From contig NZ_JBDXXH010000002.1 in the NCBI RefSeq assembly GCF_040373385.1, forward strand, positions 248,001 through 312,000: a stretch of DNA of 64,000 nucleotides, given 5' to 3'. The notes under the pieces are model-generated. The model was not told the DNA's origin. It did no database searches and worked only from the letters and a program-made list of their open reading frames with translations. The DNA is from Nitratidesulfovibrio sp. (GTDB lineage: Bacteria > Desulfobacterota > Desulfovibrionia > Desulfovibrionales > Desulfovibrionaceae). Shown piece after piece: positions 35,140-43,470 of the stretch (positions within the stretch are counted from its first letter, which is position 1; every line of letters starts with the position of its first letter). The position numbers and the translations under genes are program-made.

Positions 35140-37245
35140 ATGAGTCTAACAACCAACTTGTCGGGAAGATTAAGGAATACAACTCTTCCCAGAACACATG
35201 CTTTATTGCCTCTCTTTGAAGCGGTTGTAAATTCTATACACGCGTGTGAAGACTTGCCTGGAAAGGGTATTACGGGTGGGTCGATATGTGTTCATATTAT
35301 GCGTGAGATTAAGTCTGAAGAGCAAACAAACTTGCTCGGCGATGACGGTGCAAAAAAAACTGGCCCGGAAGCTTTGCCAGAAATAGTGTGCTTCAAAATT
35401 GATGATAACGGGGTAGGGTTTAATGATGCAAATATGATGTCTTTCAAAGAGCTTGATAGCGACTACAAAGAAAAGAAAGGGTGCCGAGGTATTGGGCGTC
35501 TGCTTTGGCTAAAAGCGTTTAAAGATGTCAGCGTGAAGAGTAGTTACTTTTCTGAGGATGGAAAAATGTTTCAGCGTGTTTTTACGTTTGACAAGCAGTA
35601 TGGCGTGAAGCCGGGTGCGCCCGAAGGAAAGATTGCGTCGAATATAAGAGAGCCTCAGACTGTAGTCACATTGTCTGGATTTATTCCTGGATACCGGAAG
35701 TATGCTCCGAAAACTATTAATAAAATAGCACATAGCATGCTTGAACATTGTCTCTGGTACTTTATCCGTGAAGGGGGTAGGCCAAGGATTAGCCTCGTTG
35801 ATGGGGACAATACAGTTTTCTTGGATGATCTGTTTGACGGGTTTACTTTGGGGAATATCGAACATGAGTCGATAAATATCAAAGGGTACGAATTTGAACT
35901 TACATATATCAAAGCAAGAAATCCCAGTCTGAGCTGTCATGAAATATGTTATTGTGCTGCTGATAGATTGGTTAAGAAGGAGAATATTACAAATAAAATT
36001 CCTGGGTTGTATCGGAGAATGTCAGACGGTTCTGGGCAGTTTGCATATCTCTGCTTTGTTGTTTCATCCTTCTTAAACGAACGGGTTCGCTCTGAAAGGA
36101 CAGGATTTGACATTGAAGAAAGTAGGGACGTTAGCGGGGAGGAGACTGCTAATCAATTTGGACTTTTTGGTGATAAGGTTGATGATGAAATAGTTTTTGA
36201 AGATATTAATGATGCAGTATTGGGGAAGATTGCTGCAAGACTAGGTTCAGTTCTTGATAAAAATAAAGAAGGTGGGCGCAAACGGGTGGAGACTTTTGTT
36301 TCGACTGTTGCCCCCAAATATAAGCCAATACTACGTCATTATAATGAGATAACTGTTGATCCAGACACATCTGACAAGGAACTTGATATTATTCTTTACA
36401 AAAAGCTGTCGGAGCTTGAAGTGAGTATGATATCCAAAGGGCATGATTTATCAAACCCTCAGGGGGATGAGTCTTTTGAAAAGTACAAAGAGAGGTTGGG
36501 GCAATATCTAGCAATGGCAAGTGATATAAAAAAGTCGGACCTGGCAAATTATGTATCGCATAGAAAAGTAGTGTTAGATTTTTTTGAAGGAGTTATTAAA
36601 CGGCACAGGGATGGAAAATATTCCCAAGAGAATATTATTCACCAGTTGATTATGCCTATGCAGGTAGAATCAGGTGACATCCGATTTGATGACGCAAACC
36701 TTTGGCTTGTAGATGAACGACTTGCTTTTCATAATTTTCTTGCTTCAGATAAAACCCTGTCCTCGATGCCAATAACGGGGGCTTCGGAGGCTCTTGAGCC
36801 AGATATAGCATGCGTTAATATCTACGATAATCCATTTTTGGTTAATGAAGGGCAGAAGTTACCGCTGGCCAGCATAACCGTCATAGAAATTAAGCGCCCT
36901 ATGCGTAATGATTTCTCGGAGGGAGAGAAAGATAATCCGATTGAGCAAGCACTGCTGTATGTTCAAAAAATTCGCAAAGGACAGGTTAAAACGTCAGACG
37001 GTAGACCTGTTCCTCAGTCGGAATCTATTCCTGCATTTTGTTATATTCTTGCTGACCTAACTCCTAAGATGATAGAAAGAGCAGCTTTGATGGCGTTAAA
37101 GCCCACAAGCGATTATATGGGGTACTTTGGTTACAATGATAACTATAAAGCCTACATTGAGGTTGTAGGCTTTGATAGATTGATTTTAGCAGCGAAAGAG
37201 CGCAATAGAGCTTTTTTTGACAAGCTTGGACTTCCCTCTAATTAA
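35140..37245 (+). CDS. GHKL ATPase with C-terminal PD-(D/E)XK nuclease-like domain, candidate defence protein
   Basis: 701 residues. N-terminal GHKL (Hsp90/MutL/histidine-kinase-type) ATPase: FEAVVNSIHACED (E27, N31), DDNGVGF (residues 88-94) and GCRGIGRLLWLKAF (114-127). The middle is helical. The C-terminal part carries NLWLVDERLAFHNF, then EPDIACVN (D555) and VIEIKRP (E583, K585) followed by EQALLYVQKI, the order expected of a PD-(D/E)XK nuclease. The gene is strongly AT-rich with codons (ATA, AGA, TTA) rare in its neighbours, so it was probably acquired horizontally. It stands alone between tRNA-Ser and tadA. ATPase-nuclease fusions of this kind occur among antiphage systems; the defence role is inferred. 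Confidence 0.75.
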   Translation: MSLTTNLSGRLRNTTLPRTHALLPLFEAVVNSIHACEDLPGKGITGGSICVHIMREIKSEEQTNLLGDDGAKKTGPEALPEIVCFKIDDNGVGFNDANMMSFKELDSDYKEKKGCRGIGRLLWLKAFKDVSVKSSYFSEDGKMFQRVFTFDKQYGVKPGAPEGKIASNIREPQTVVTLSGFIPGYRKYAPKTINKIAHSMLEHCLWYFIREGGRPRISLVDGDNTVFLDDLFDGFTLGNIEHESINIKGYEFELTYIKARNPSLSCHEICYCAADRLVKKENITNKIPGLYRRMSDGSGQFAYLCFVVSSFLNERVRSERTGFDIEESRDVSGEETANQFGLFGDKVDDEIVFEDINDAVLGKIAARLGSVLDKNKEGGRKRVETFVSTVAPKYKPILRHYNEITVDPDTSDKELDIILYKKLSELEVSMISKGHDLSNPQGDESFEKYKERLGQYLAMASDIKKSDLANYVSHRKVVLDFFEGVIKRHRDGKYSQENIIHQLIMPMQVESGDIRFDDANLWLVDERLAFHNFLASDKTLSSMPITGASEALEPDIACVNIYDNPFLVNEGQKLPLASITVIEIKRPMRNDFSEGEKDNPIEQALLYVQKIRKGQVKTSDGRPVPQSESIPAFCYILADLTPKMIERAALMALKPTSDYMGYFGYNDNYKAYIEVVGFDRLILAAKERNRAFFDKLGLPSN

Positions 37246-37319
37246 ACTAATGGGGTTTCGTTTGTCCGGTATTTTCGGCAGCGAGAGGCAATGGTAGGTT
37301 GTCAGTCTGCGCGCCGCCC

Positions 37320-37847
37320 CTACCTCCGTTCCCGGAAAAACTCCTGCAACAGCGCCCCGCACTCTGCCGCACGCACGTGGCCCATGTGCCACACCCGGTG
37401 GTTATGGAAGGGCTGGTCCAGCGCGTCCAGGCAGGATGTGACGGCCCCGGCCTTCAGGTCGGGCGCGCCGTACACCACGCCCGCCACGCGGGCATGCACC
37501 ATGGCCCCGGCGCACATCAGGCAGGGTTCCAGCGTCACCACCAGCACGGCGCCGTCCAGCCGGTAGTTGCCGGTGTTGCGGCAGGCCTCGCGCAGGGCCA
37601 CCATTTCCGCGTGGGCGGACGGGTCGTGCGTGGTCACTGGGGTGTTGTGCCCCGTGCCGATGATGCGCCCCTGCCGGTCCACCACCACCGCGCCCACGGG
37701 CACCTCGCCTTGGCCTGCGGCTATGCGGGCCTGCGCAAGCGCGGCATCCATCAGCGCATCCCACGTCCAGCCGGGCGGGGCGGGGGGTACGGGGCCAGCC
37801 GGTCCGCGCAGGGCGTAGGGCGGCAGGATGAAGGCGTCGTCGGTCAC
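37320..37847 (-). CDS. tadA: tRNA-specific adenosine deaminase
   Basis: 175 residues from GTG at 37845-37847 (GGAG seven bases ahead). It deaminates A34 to inosine in tRNA-Arg(ACG), three copies of which lie at 49.9-50.2 kb. The zinc site is complete: HAEM (His ligand and catalytic Glu) and PCLMCAGA (two Cys ligands). An N-terminal Pro-rich extension of about 30 residues precedes the family core. The stop is about 75 bases from the end of the GHKL gene, which runs towards it. Confidence 0.94.
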   Translation of the reverse strand: MTDDAFILPPYALRGPAGPVPPAPPGWTWDALMDAALAQARIAAGQGEVPVGAVVVDRQGRIIGTGHNTPVTTHDPSAHAEMVALREACRNTGNYRLDGAVLVVTLEPCLMCAGAMVHARVAGVVYGAPDLKAGAVTSCLDALDQPFHNHRVWHMGHVRAAECGALLQEFFRERR

Positions 37848-37867
37848 TGTGCTGCTCCGAAAAATAT

Positions 37868-37899
37868 CCGGCCCGGTTGCCGTCTGGTGGCCGGGCCGG
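37868..37899 (-). terminator. Hairpin between LOG-family gene and tadA
   Basis: CCGGCCCGG (37868-37876) pairs perfectly with CCGGGCCGG (37891-37899). On the reverse strand it is followed by ATATTTTT, a strong T tract, so it should end LOG-gene transcripts just before tadA. Confidence 0.85.
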
Positions 37900-37962
37900 T
37901 TTCTGTTGCGCCCTTGGCGCGCCAAAGGCCCGCAAGCCCCGTCTACCGCGCCTGTGGAGTGT

Positions 37963-38009
37963 CGTCACGAGCAAGCCTCTTGCTCTCTGGCAAAAGACCG
38001 CTCGTGACG
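37963..38009 (-). repeat. Nested inverted repeats just after the LOG-family gene
   Basis: CGTCACGAGC (37963-37972) pairs perfectly with GCTCGTGACG (38000-38009). Overlapping it, GAGCAAG pairs with CTTGCTC around a three-base loop (near 37969-37985). The two hairpins share bases and are mutually exclusive, as in switching structures, though a simple additional terminator is also possible. Confidence 0.5.
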
Positions 38010-38016
38010 GCACCGC

Positions 38017-38673
38017 CTAAATGATCACATGCTTCTTGATATACGCCACCACCTGCTCGGGGGTGTCCAGCACGGTGAAGAGTTCCATTTCCTCTTCACG
38101 GATGAAGTTGTACGGCACCATCTTGTCGCGAATCCAGTCCAGCAGGCCGTTCCAGTAGTCGCTTTTGTACAGCACGATGGGGAAGGGCTTGATGCGGTGG
38201 GTCTGCGTCAGCACAAAGGCCTCGGTCAGTTCGTCAAGCGTGCCCACGCCGCCGGGCATGACCACGTAGGCCATGGCGTACTTGATGAACATCAGCTTGC
38301 GTACGAAGAAGTAGCGAAAGTCGCAACGCGTCTTCACGAACTGGTTGGCGCCCTGTTCCATGGGCAGGTGGATGTGCAGCCCCACGGATGTGCCGCCCGC
38401 GTCGGCTGCGCCCTTGTTGCCCGCTTCCATAAGACCGGGGCCGCCGCCGGTGATCACGCCGTATCCGGCCTCCACCAGCTTGCGGGCAATGGTTTCCGTT
38501 TCCGTGTACAGGGGATTGTCCGGCTTCACCCGCGCAGAACCGAAAATGGACACGCAGCGGTCCAGGTCGCTCAGGGTTTCAAAGCCGTCCACCAGTTCGG
38601 CCATTATCTTGAAGAGCCGCCACGACTCCTTTATGGACAGGTTGTCAATCACGTACTGCTTGGAAGAACCCAT
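38017..38673 (-). CDS. LOG family protein (TIGR00730-type)
   Basis: 218 residues. The nucleotide-binding GGGPGLMEAGNKGA and the signature PGGVGTLDELTE are both present; these define LOG/lysine-decarboxylase-like proteins, many of which are nucleoside 5'-monophosphate phosphoribohydrolases. SIFGSARVKPDNP at the N-terminus also fits. Exact substrate unknown. Confidence 0.92.
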   Translation of the reverse strand: MGSSKQYVIDNLSIKESWRLFKIMAELVDGFETLSDLDRCVSIFGSARVKPDNPLYTETETIARKLVEAGYGVITGGGPGLMEAGNKGAADAGGTSVGLHIHLPMEQGANQFVKTRCDFRYFFVRKLMFIKYAMAYVVMPGGVGTLDELTEAFVLTQTHRIKPFPIVLYKSDYWNGLLDWIRDKMVPYNFIREEEMELFTVLDTPEQVVAYIKKHVII

Positions 38674-39110
38674 TGCGCACTCCTTGAGTTTTGCGCACTA
38701 TACGGATTCCGCGCAGCCCGTGCAACGCCCGGAAAGCGTTCTTGGGGTTGGCGCGCAGGGGCATTGGCCCAGGCAGGCGGATTTTCCTGTCTGCCCCGAT
38801 GGGCCGGTTTGCCCGGTTTGCTGGGTCTGCCCGGTCTGCTCAGTCTGCTTGGTTTGGCGGGACTTGCCGAATTGGCGGGTGCTTGCCCGGCGCGGCACCG
38901 CTCGGTTTCGCGGGTCCGACATATCCGGCAGGTCCGACATATCCGGCAGGCTCGGCAGGCCCGGCGCAGTCCGCGTGTCCGGGCGCATCCGGACACATCC
39001 GGATGCCCCCGGACGCAGCCTGACGTCTCCCGGCGTCTCCGGCGCTTCCGGCACCACCGCATCGTACGCCATTCGCGCCCTTCACCACTCACCGGAACCA
39101 GAGGAACGGC
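38674..39110. other. Gap before the beta-CASP gene, containing tandem repeats
   Basis: 437 bases without a supported gene. Most of it is made of degenerate short tandem repeats, described separately. The last 20 bases hold the ribosome site of the next gene. Confidence 0.5.
38814..38948. repeat. Degenerate 9-bp and 18-bp tandem repeats
   Basis: From about 38814 to 38880 a nine-base period is visible (consensus CCCGGTYTG, at least six units). At 38913-38930 and 38931-38948 an 18-base unit (GGTCCGACATATCCGGCA) is repeated exactly twice and then decays. The number of units may vary between strains. Confidence 0.8.
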
Positions 39111-40721
39111 ATGAACATACAGTTTCTGGGAGCCGCGCAGACCGTCACCGGCTCGTGCTACATGCTGGAAGCCAACGGCACCCGCTTCGCCGTCGATTGC
39201 GGCATGCATCAGGGCAATTCCGAAATCGAAAAGCGCAACGTCAATACAGACATTTACCGCCCCGGCGACATCGCCTTCTTTCTCGTCACCCACGCCCACA
39301 TCGACCACACCGGCCTTCTGCCGCGCATGACGCGCGAAGGGTTCAAGGGCAACATCTATTGCACCCCGCCCACGCGCGACCTGATGGACATCATGTTGCA
39401 GGATTCCGCGCACATCCAGGAAATGGAAGCAGAGTGGGAAACCCGCAAGCAAAGCCGCTTCGGCAAGCGCAAGCCGGTGGAACCCCTGTACACCATGGCC
39501 GACGCCCAGAGCGCCGTGCGCAGGCTGCGCCCCGTGGAATACAACGCCCCGTTCGAACCCGCGCCGGGCATTCGCGTTACCTACAAGGACGCCGGGCACA
39601 TCCTGGGCTCCGCGTTCCTTGAAATAGAGGTGACGGAAAACGGCACCCCCACGCGGCTGGTGTTTTCCGGCGACCTCGGGCGGCCCAACCAGCTCATCGT
39701 CAACGACCCCGACCATCCCGCCCGGCCCGACTACCTGTTCATGGAATCCACCTACGGCGACCGAGACCACAAGGATTCCGAGAACAGCCGCGCCGAACTG
39801 GCGGAAGCCATCGCCTACAGCCACGCCCACGGCGAAAAGGTGATCATTCCCGCCTTTGCGGTGGAACGCACCCAGCAAGTGCTGTACACCCTGCACATGC
39901 TGTGGAAGGACGGCAAACTGCCCGCCGACATGCCGGTGTACATCGACAGCCCGTTGGCCATCCGCGCCACGGAAATCTTTCGCAAGCACCCGCGTTTCTA
40001 TGATGACGACCTGAAGGCCGCATACGCGCGCGGCGATGACCCGCTGTCCCTGCCCAACCTGCGCTACACCCTGAGCAGTCAGGAATCGCAGGCGCTCAAC
40101 GGCATGAAGGGTTCGGCGGTGATCATTTCCGCCAGCGGCATGTGCAACGCGGGCCGCATCAAGCATCATCTGCGCCACAACCTGTGGCGGCAGGGGGCGT
40201 CCATCGTGTTCGTGGGGTATCAGGGCGTGGGCACGCCGGGCCGCAAGATCGTGGACGGCGCCCAGACCATCCGCCTGTTCAACGAAGACGTGGCAGTGAA
40301 TGCCAAGGTGTTCACCATTGGCGGCTTTTCGGCCCATGCCGGGCAAAGCCACCTGCTCGACTGGGTGGGGGCCTTCCAGCACAAGGACATGGAAGTGTTT
40401 CTGGTGCACGGCGAAGAAAAGGCCCAGACCACCCTTTCGGAAAAGCTGCACGAACGCTACGGTCTTACCGTGCACATTCCCACCTACATGGAAGAGGTAA
40501 CGCTGAAGCCGGGCCGCACCATGCTGACCGCGCCCGACGAAAGCCGCGCCCACCCGCGCGTGGACTGGGAATTTCTGCTGGGCGACACCGAGGCCAAGGT
40601 GGCCATGCTGCGCCAGCGCCTGGCCGGGGTGGAAACGCGCCCATGGGTGGAACAGGTGGACATACGCGACCGGGTGGCCGATCTGAACAAGGAAATATTG
40701 AGCCTGTTGTCGCAGGTGTAG
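39111..40721 (+). CDS. Metallo-beta-lactamase / beta-CASP RNA-processing exonuclease-like protein
   Basis: 536 residues. MBL zinc ligands appear in THAHIDHTG, GHILGSA (His) and FSGDLG (Asp). The beta-CASP domain has ESTYGDR, the IPAFAVERTQQVLY segment, SGMCNAGRIKHHL and FSAHAGQ, and a C-terminal RMMBL part has VHGEEKAQ. These match the archaeal/bacterial CPSF-like nucleases, which cut or trim RNA. Repeat copy B begins two bases after its stop codon. Confidence 0.92.
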   Translation: MNIQFLGAAQTVTGSCYMLEANGTRFAVDCGMHQGNSEIEKRNVNTDIYRPGDIAFFLVTHAHIDHTGLLPRMTREGFKGNIYCTPPTRDLMDIMLQDSAHIQEMEAEWETRKQSRFGKRKPVEPLYTMADAQSAVRRLRPVEYNAPFEPAPGIRVTYKDAGHILGSAFLEIEVTENGTPTRLVFSGDLGRPNQLIVNDPDHPARPDYLFMESTYGDRDHKDSENSRAELAEAIAYSHAHGEKVIIPAFAVERTQQVLYTLHMLWKDGKLPADMPVYIDSPLAIRATEIFRKHPRFYDDDLKAAYARGDDPLSLPNLRYTLSSQESQALNGMKGSAVIISASGMCNAGRIKHHLRHNLWRQGASIVFVGYQGVGTPGRKIVDGAQTIRLFNEDVAVNAKVFTIGGFSAHAGQSHLLDWVGAFQHKDMEVFLVHGEEKAQTTLSEKLHERYGLTVHIPTYMEEVTLKPGRTMLTAPDESRAHPRVDWEFLLGDTEAKVAMLRQRLAGVETRPWVEQVDIRDRVADLNKEILSLLSQV

Positions 40722-40723
40722 AT

Positions 40724-40851
40724 TCAAAATTGTCTTTTTGCCCGTTGGCATCGTCAAACTTCGCCTGCCATTTCGGTCGAATACGATAAGAGTATGCTCT
40801 CTCATGGCAGGCTCGTTTTCCTTGCCAACGGGCAAAAATCCTAATTTTGAA
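40724..40851. repeat. Structured intergenic repeat, copy B (short form)
   Basis: Outer arms TTCAAAATT (40724-40732) and AATTTTGAA (40843-40851) pair perfectly. A second stem of 16 perfect pairs joins 40736-40751 and 40823-40838 (TTTTTGCCCGTTGGCA). GCCTGCCAT pairs with ATGGCAGGC inside. It lacks the extra arms of copies A and C. It fills the space between the beta-CASP gene stop and rsmD. Confidence 0.88.
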
Positions 40852-40891
40852 ACAGCACCTCAGCCTAAGTTTACAATGTTTCAGGAGAGAT

Positions 40892-41464
40892 ATGCGCATC
40901 ATCGCAGGTGAATACGGCGGCCGCGTGCTGAAGACGGCCGAAGGGCCGGGCTACCGGCCCGCCATGAGCAGGGTGCGTGAAGCGCTCTTTTCCATGCTGG
41001 AATCGCGCGGGGTGGTCTGGCCCGGCCTGCGCGTGCTGGACCTGTTCGCGGGCAGCGGCAGCCTGGCCTTCGAGGCGCTGAGCCGTGGCGCGGCGGAAGC
41101 GTGGTTTGTCGAAACGGCCCCCAAGGCGGCGGAGCTCATCCGCAAGAACGCCCAGACGCTGGGCATCGCCCAGCAACGTTGGCAGGTGTTGCAGGAAGAC
41201 TGCAACAAGCTGCTGGCGCGCCGGGCGCGCACCACTTTCGACGTGGTGTTCATAGACCCGCCCTACGGTGCGGGCCAGCTGTCGCCCACGCTGCGCAACG
41301 CGGTACGCAACGGCTGGCTGGCCGATGGCGGCATCGTGGCCGTAGAGGTAGAGGCGCGCCTGCCGCTGGACCCGGAACAGGAAAACGCGGCGCTGGAACC
41401 CATCGTGGACAGGACCTACGGACAGACAAGGATCGTGCTATGGACCACGCGCGAGAACGGGTAG
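40892..41464 (+). CDS. rsmD: 16S rRNA (guanine966-N2)-methyltransferase
   Basis: 190 residues from MRIIAGEYGG (CAGGAGAGAT upstream; an earlier in-frame start lies within repeat B). SAM-binding DLFAGSGSLAFEALSRGA and the catalytic DPPYG motif are present, as is the RP-x-x-x-x-VREALF segment (RPAMSRVREALFSML). It modifies G966 of 16S rRNA. Its 3' end overlaps coaD by 25 bases; rsmD-coaD is a common pair. Confidence 0.95.
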   Translation: MRIIAGEYGGRVLKTAEGPGYRPAMSRVREALFSMLESRGVVWPGLRVLDLFAGSGSLAFEALSRGAAEAWFVETAPKAAELIRKNAQTLGIAQQRWQVLQEDCNKLLARRARTTFDVVFIDPPYGAGQLSPTLRNAVRNGWLADGGIVAVEVEARLPLDPEQENAALEPIVDRTYGQTRIVLWTTRENG

Positions 41465-42192
41465 GGCGCCTTGCCATCTACCCCGGCACCTTCGATCCGC
41501 TGACCAACGGGCACGTCAGCCTCATCCGCCGGGGCTGCCAGATTTTCGACAACGTGGTGGTGGCCGTGGCCGCCGACACGCCGAAAACGCCGCTGTTCTC
41601 TCTGGACGAGCGGGTGCGCATGGCGGAGGAAGTGTTTGCCGGGCATCCCTCCATTACCGTCGAGCCGTTCACCGGCCTGCTGGTGGACTACGTGGAGCGG
41701 CGCGGGGCCAACATTATCCTGCGCGGGCTGCGCGCGGTGTCCGACTTCGAGTACGAATTCCAGCTGGCCCTGATGAACCGCAAGCTCAAGCGGCACATCC
41801 AGACCGTGTTCCTGATGACGGACTACCAGTGGCTGTACATCAGCTCCACCATCATCAAGGCGGCGGCCAGCCTGGGCGGCGACATCAAGGGGCTGGTGCC
41901 GGAAAACATCTACCGCAAGCTGCGCGAGAAGTACGGCTATCCCTACCCGCTGGGCGACGACATCGACCTCGGCCTGGGGGGAACGGGCGGGCCGGGCGGG
42001 CCGGGGGGCCAGGCCGGGGGCGGCTCCGCCGGGTCGGCCTTTGGCGCGGGCCTCGGCAACGGGGGCTTTCTGCCGCGCGGCATGGGCGCGGGCCTGTGCG
42101 CCGAAGGCGACGACGCGCTGCGCAACGGCGGCCTTGGCCCCGACGACGAGGGCTATGGCGGGGGGACGCCGCCCATGGCACCCACGTTTTAA
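41440..42192 (+). CDS. coaD: Phosphopantetheine adenylyltransferase with glycine-rich C-terminal tail
   Basis: 250 residues; the family is normally about 160. The core (residues 10-170) is complete: YPGTFDPLTNGH (nucleotide-binding TxGH), RGLRAVSDFEYEFQLALMN, and YISSTIIK near residue 134. It makes dephospho-CoA from phosphopantetheine and ATP. From about residue 172 a low-complexity tail rich in Gly, Ala and Asp follows (GTGGPGGPGGQAGGG and onward to PPMAPTF), unlike any CoaD domain I know. AAGGA lies ahead of the ATG, inside rsmD. Confidence 0.93.
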   Translation: MDHARERVGRLAIYPGTFDPLTNGHVSLIRRGCQIFDNVVVAVAADTPKTPLFSLDERVRMAEEVFAGHPSITVEPFTGLLVDYVERRGANIILRGLRAVSDFEYEFQLALMNRKLKRHIQTVFLMTDYQWLYISSTIIKAAASLGGDIKGLVPENIYRKLREKYGYPYPLGDDIDLGLGGTGGPGGPGGQAGGGSAGSAFGAGLGNGGFLPRGMGAGLCAEGDDALRNGGLGPDDEGYGGGTPPMAPTF

Positions 42193-42201
42193 CGTGTTCA
42201 A

Positions 42202-42450
42202 GCAAACGGTCCTTTTGTCCGCTGGCGACCGACCCGAAGGGCGCGTAGCGTGGCCGTTGGGCGAGCCTGCGAGCCCTACGGACATCGAGCGCAGAGCGGT
42301 CAAACTTCGGCTGCCATGTCGGTCGAATACGATAAGAGTACGCGTTGCGGTCCTAACCTGTAGGACTCGCAGACTCGTCCAACAGTTGAGGCACTCCCTC
42401 ATGGCAGCCTTGTTTTCCTTGCCAGCGAACAAAAATCCTCGTTTGCTTAT
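42202..42450. repeat. Structured intergenic repeat, copy C (long form with insert)
   Basis: Outer arms AAGCAAACG (42202-42210) and CGTTTGCTT (42442-42450) pair perfectly. The second stem is 42215-42228 with 42423-42436 (one mismatch). The internal arm TGGCCGTTGGGC/GCCCTACGGACA lies at 42253-42264/42275-42286, and GGCTGCCAT/ATGGCAGCC at 42311-42319/42403-42411. Relative to copy A it has an extra 51 bases in the apical loop, which themselves form a hairpin (GTCCTA/TAGGAC). It fills the gap between coaD and miaA. Confidence 0.88.
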
Positions 42451-42471
42451 AAAACGGGGGGCGGCATTGTG

Positions 42472-43470
42472 ATGTCCCTCTCCGGTAATCTTGCAAATTC
42501 ATTGACCAGTGCCGCCCCCATCCGCGTGGTCTGTCTGGTCGGCCCCACGGGGGCGGGCAAGACGGCGGCGGCGCTGCACCTGGCCCGCACGTTCGGGGCC
42601 GGGGTGGTCAATGCCGATTCGCGGCAGGTCTACCGCGACTTTCCCGTCATCACCGCGCAGCCCTCGCCAGAGGAGCGCGCGGTGTGTCCGCACCTGCTGT
42701 ACGGCTTTCTGCCCAGCACGGAAAAGATCAGCGCGGGCGTGTGGACCGACAGGGCCACGGCGGCCATAGAGGAACTTTGTCGGGACGAACTGCGCCGAGG
42801 CAAGTCGGGCCACGGCGGGCTGCTGCCCCTGCTGGTGGGCGGCACCGGCCTGTACCTGAAGACCCTGCTGGACGGCATTGCCGACATCCCCCGCGTGGAC
42901 CCGGCCATCGGCGCGCGGCTGGAGCGCGAATGCGACGCGCTGGGCGCCCCCGCGCTGCACGCCCGGTTGGCGGCCATCGACCCGGACTGCGCAGCGCGCA
43001 TCCACCCCAACGACAGGCAGCGCACCGTGCGCGCGCTGGAGGTGCACGAGGGCACCGGGCGCACCCTGTCGTGGTGGCATGCCCGGCCCGTGCCGCCGCC
43101 GCGCTACGCGGCGCTGCGCATCGGCATGGACATGAGCCTCGACGAACTGACGCCCCGGCTGGACCACCGCATCGACCTGATGCTGGCAGCGGGCGCGCTG
43201 GACGAGGCCCGCGCGGCCCGCGCCGTGTGCGACGACCCCGCCGCGCCGGGCTGGTCGGGCATCGGCTGCGCCGAACTGTACCGCCATCTTGCGGGCGAAC
43301 TGCCCTGGGCCGAGGCCCGGCTGTTGTGGCTGCGCAATACCCGCGCCTACGCCAAGCGGCAGCTGACGTGGTTTCGTGCCGACAAGCGCATCCACTGGAT
43401 CCGGCCCGACGACCTTGACGCCATGACCACGCTGGTCGCCGCCTTCCTGCGCGGCGAGGCCGCGGAGTAG
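42472..43470 (+). CDS. miaA: tRNA dimethylallyltransferase
   Basis: 332 residues from the ATG at 42472 (a GTG three bases earlier is in frame). The P-loop GPTGAGKT, NADSRQVYRDFPV, LVGGTGLYLKTLLDGI and HPNDRQRTVRALEV are all MiaA signatures. It adds a dimethylallyl group to A37 of tRNAs reading UNN codons. The ribosome site is poor and lies just after repeat copy C. Confidence 0.95.
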   Translation: MSLSGNLANSLTSAAPIRVVCLVGPTGAGKTAAALHLARTFGAGVVNADSRQVYRDFPVITAQPSPEERAVCPHLLYGFLPSTEKISAGVWTDRATAAIEELCRDELRRGKSGHGGLLPLLVGGTGLYLKTLLDGIADIPRVDPAIGARLERECDALGAPALHARLAAIDPDCAARIHPNDRQRTVRALEVHEGTGRTLSWWHARPVPPPRYAALRIGMDMSLDELTPRLDHRIDLMLAAGALDEARAARAVCDDPAAPGWSGIGCAELYRHLAGELPWAEARLLWLRNTRAYAKRQLTWFRADKRIHWIRPDDLDAMTTLVAAFLRGEAAE

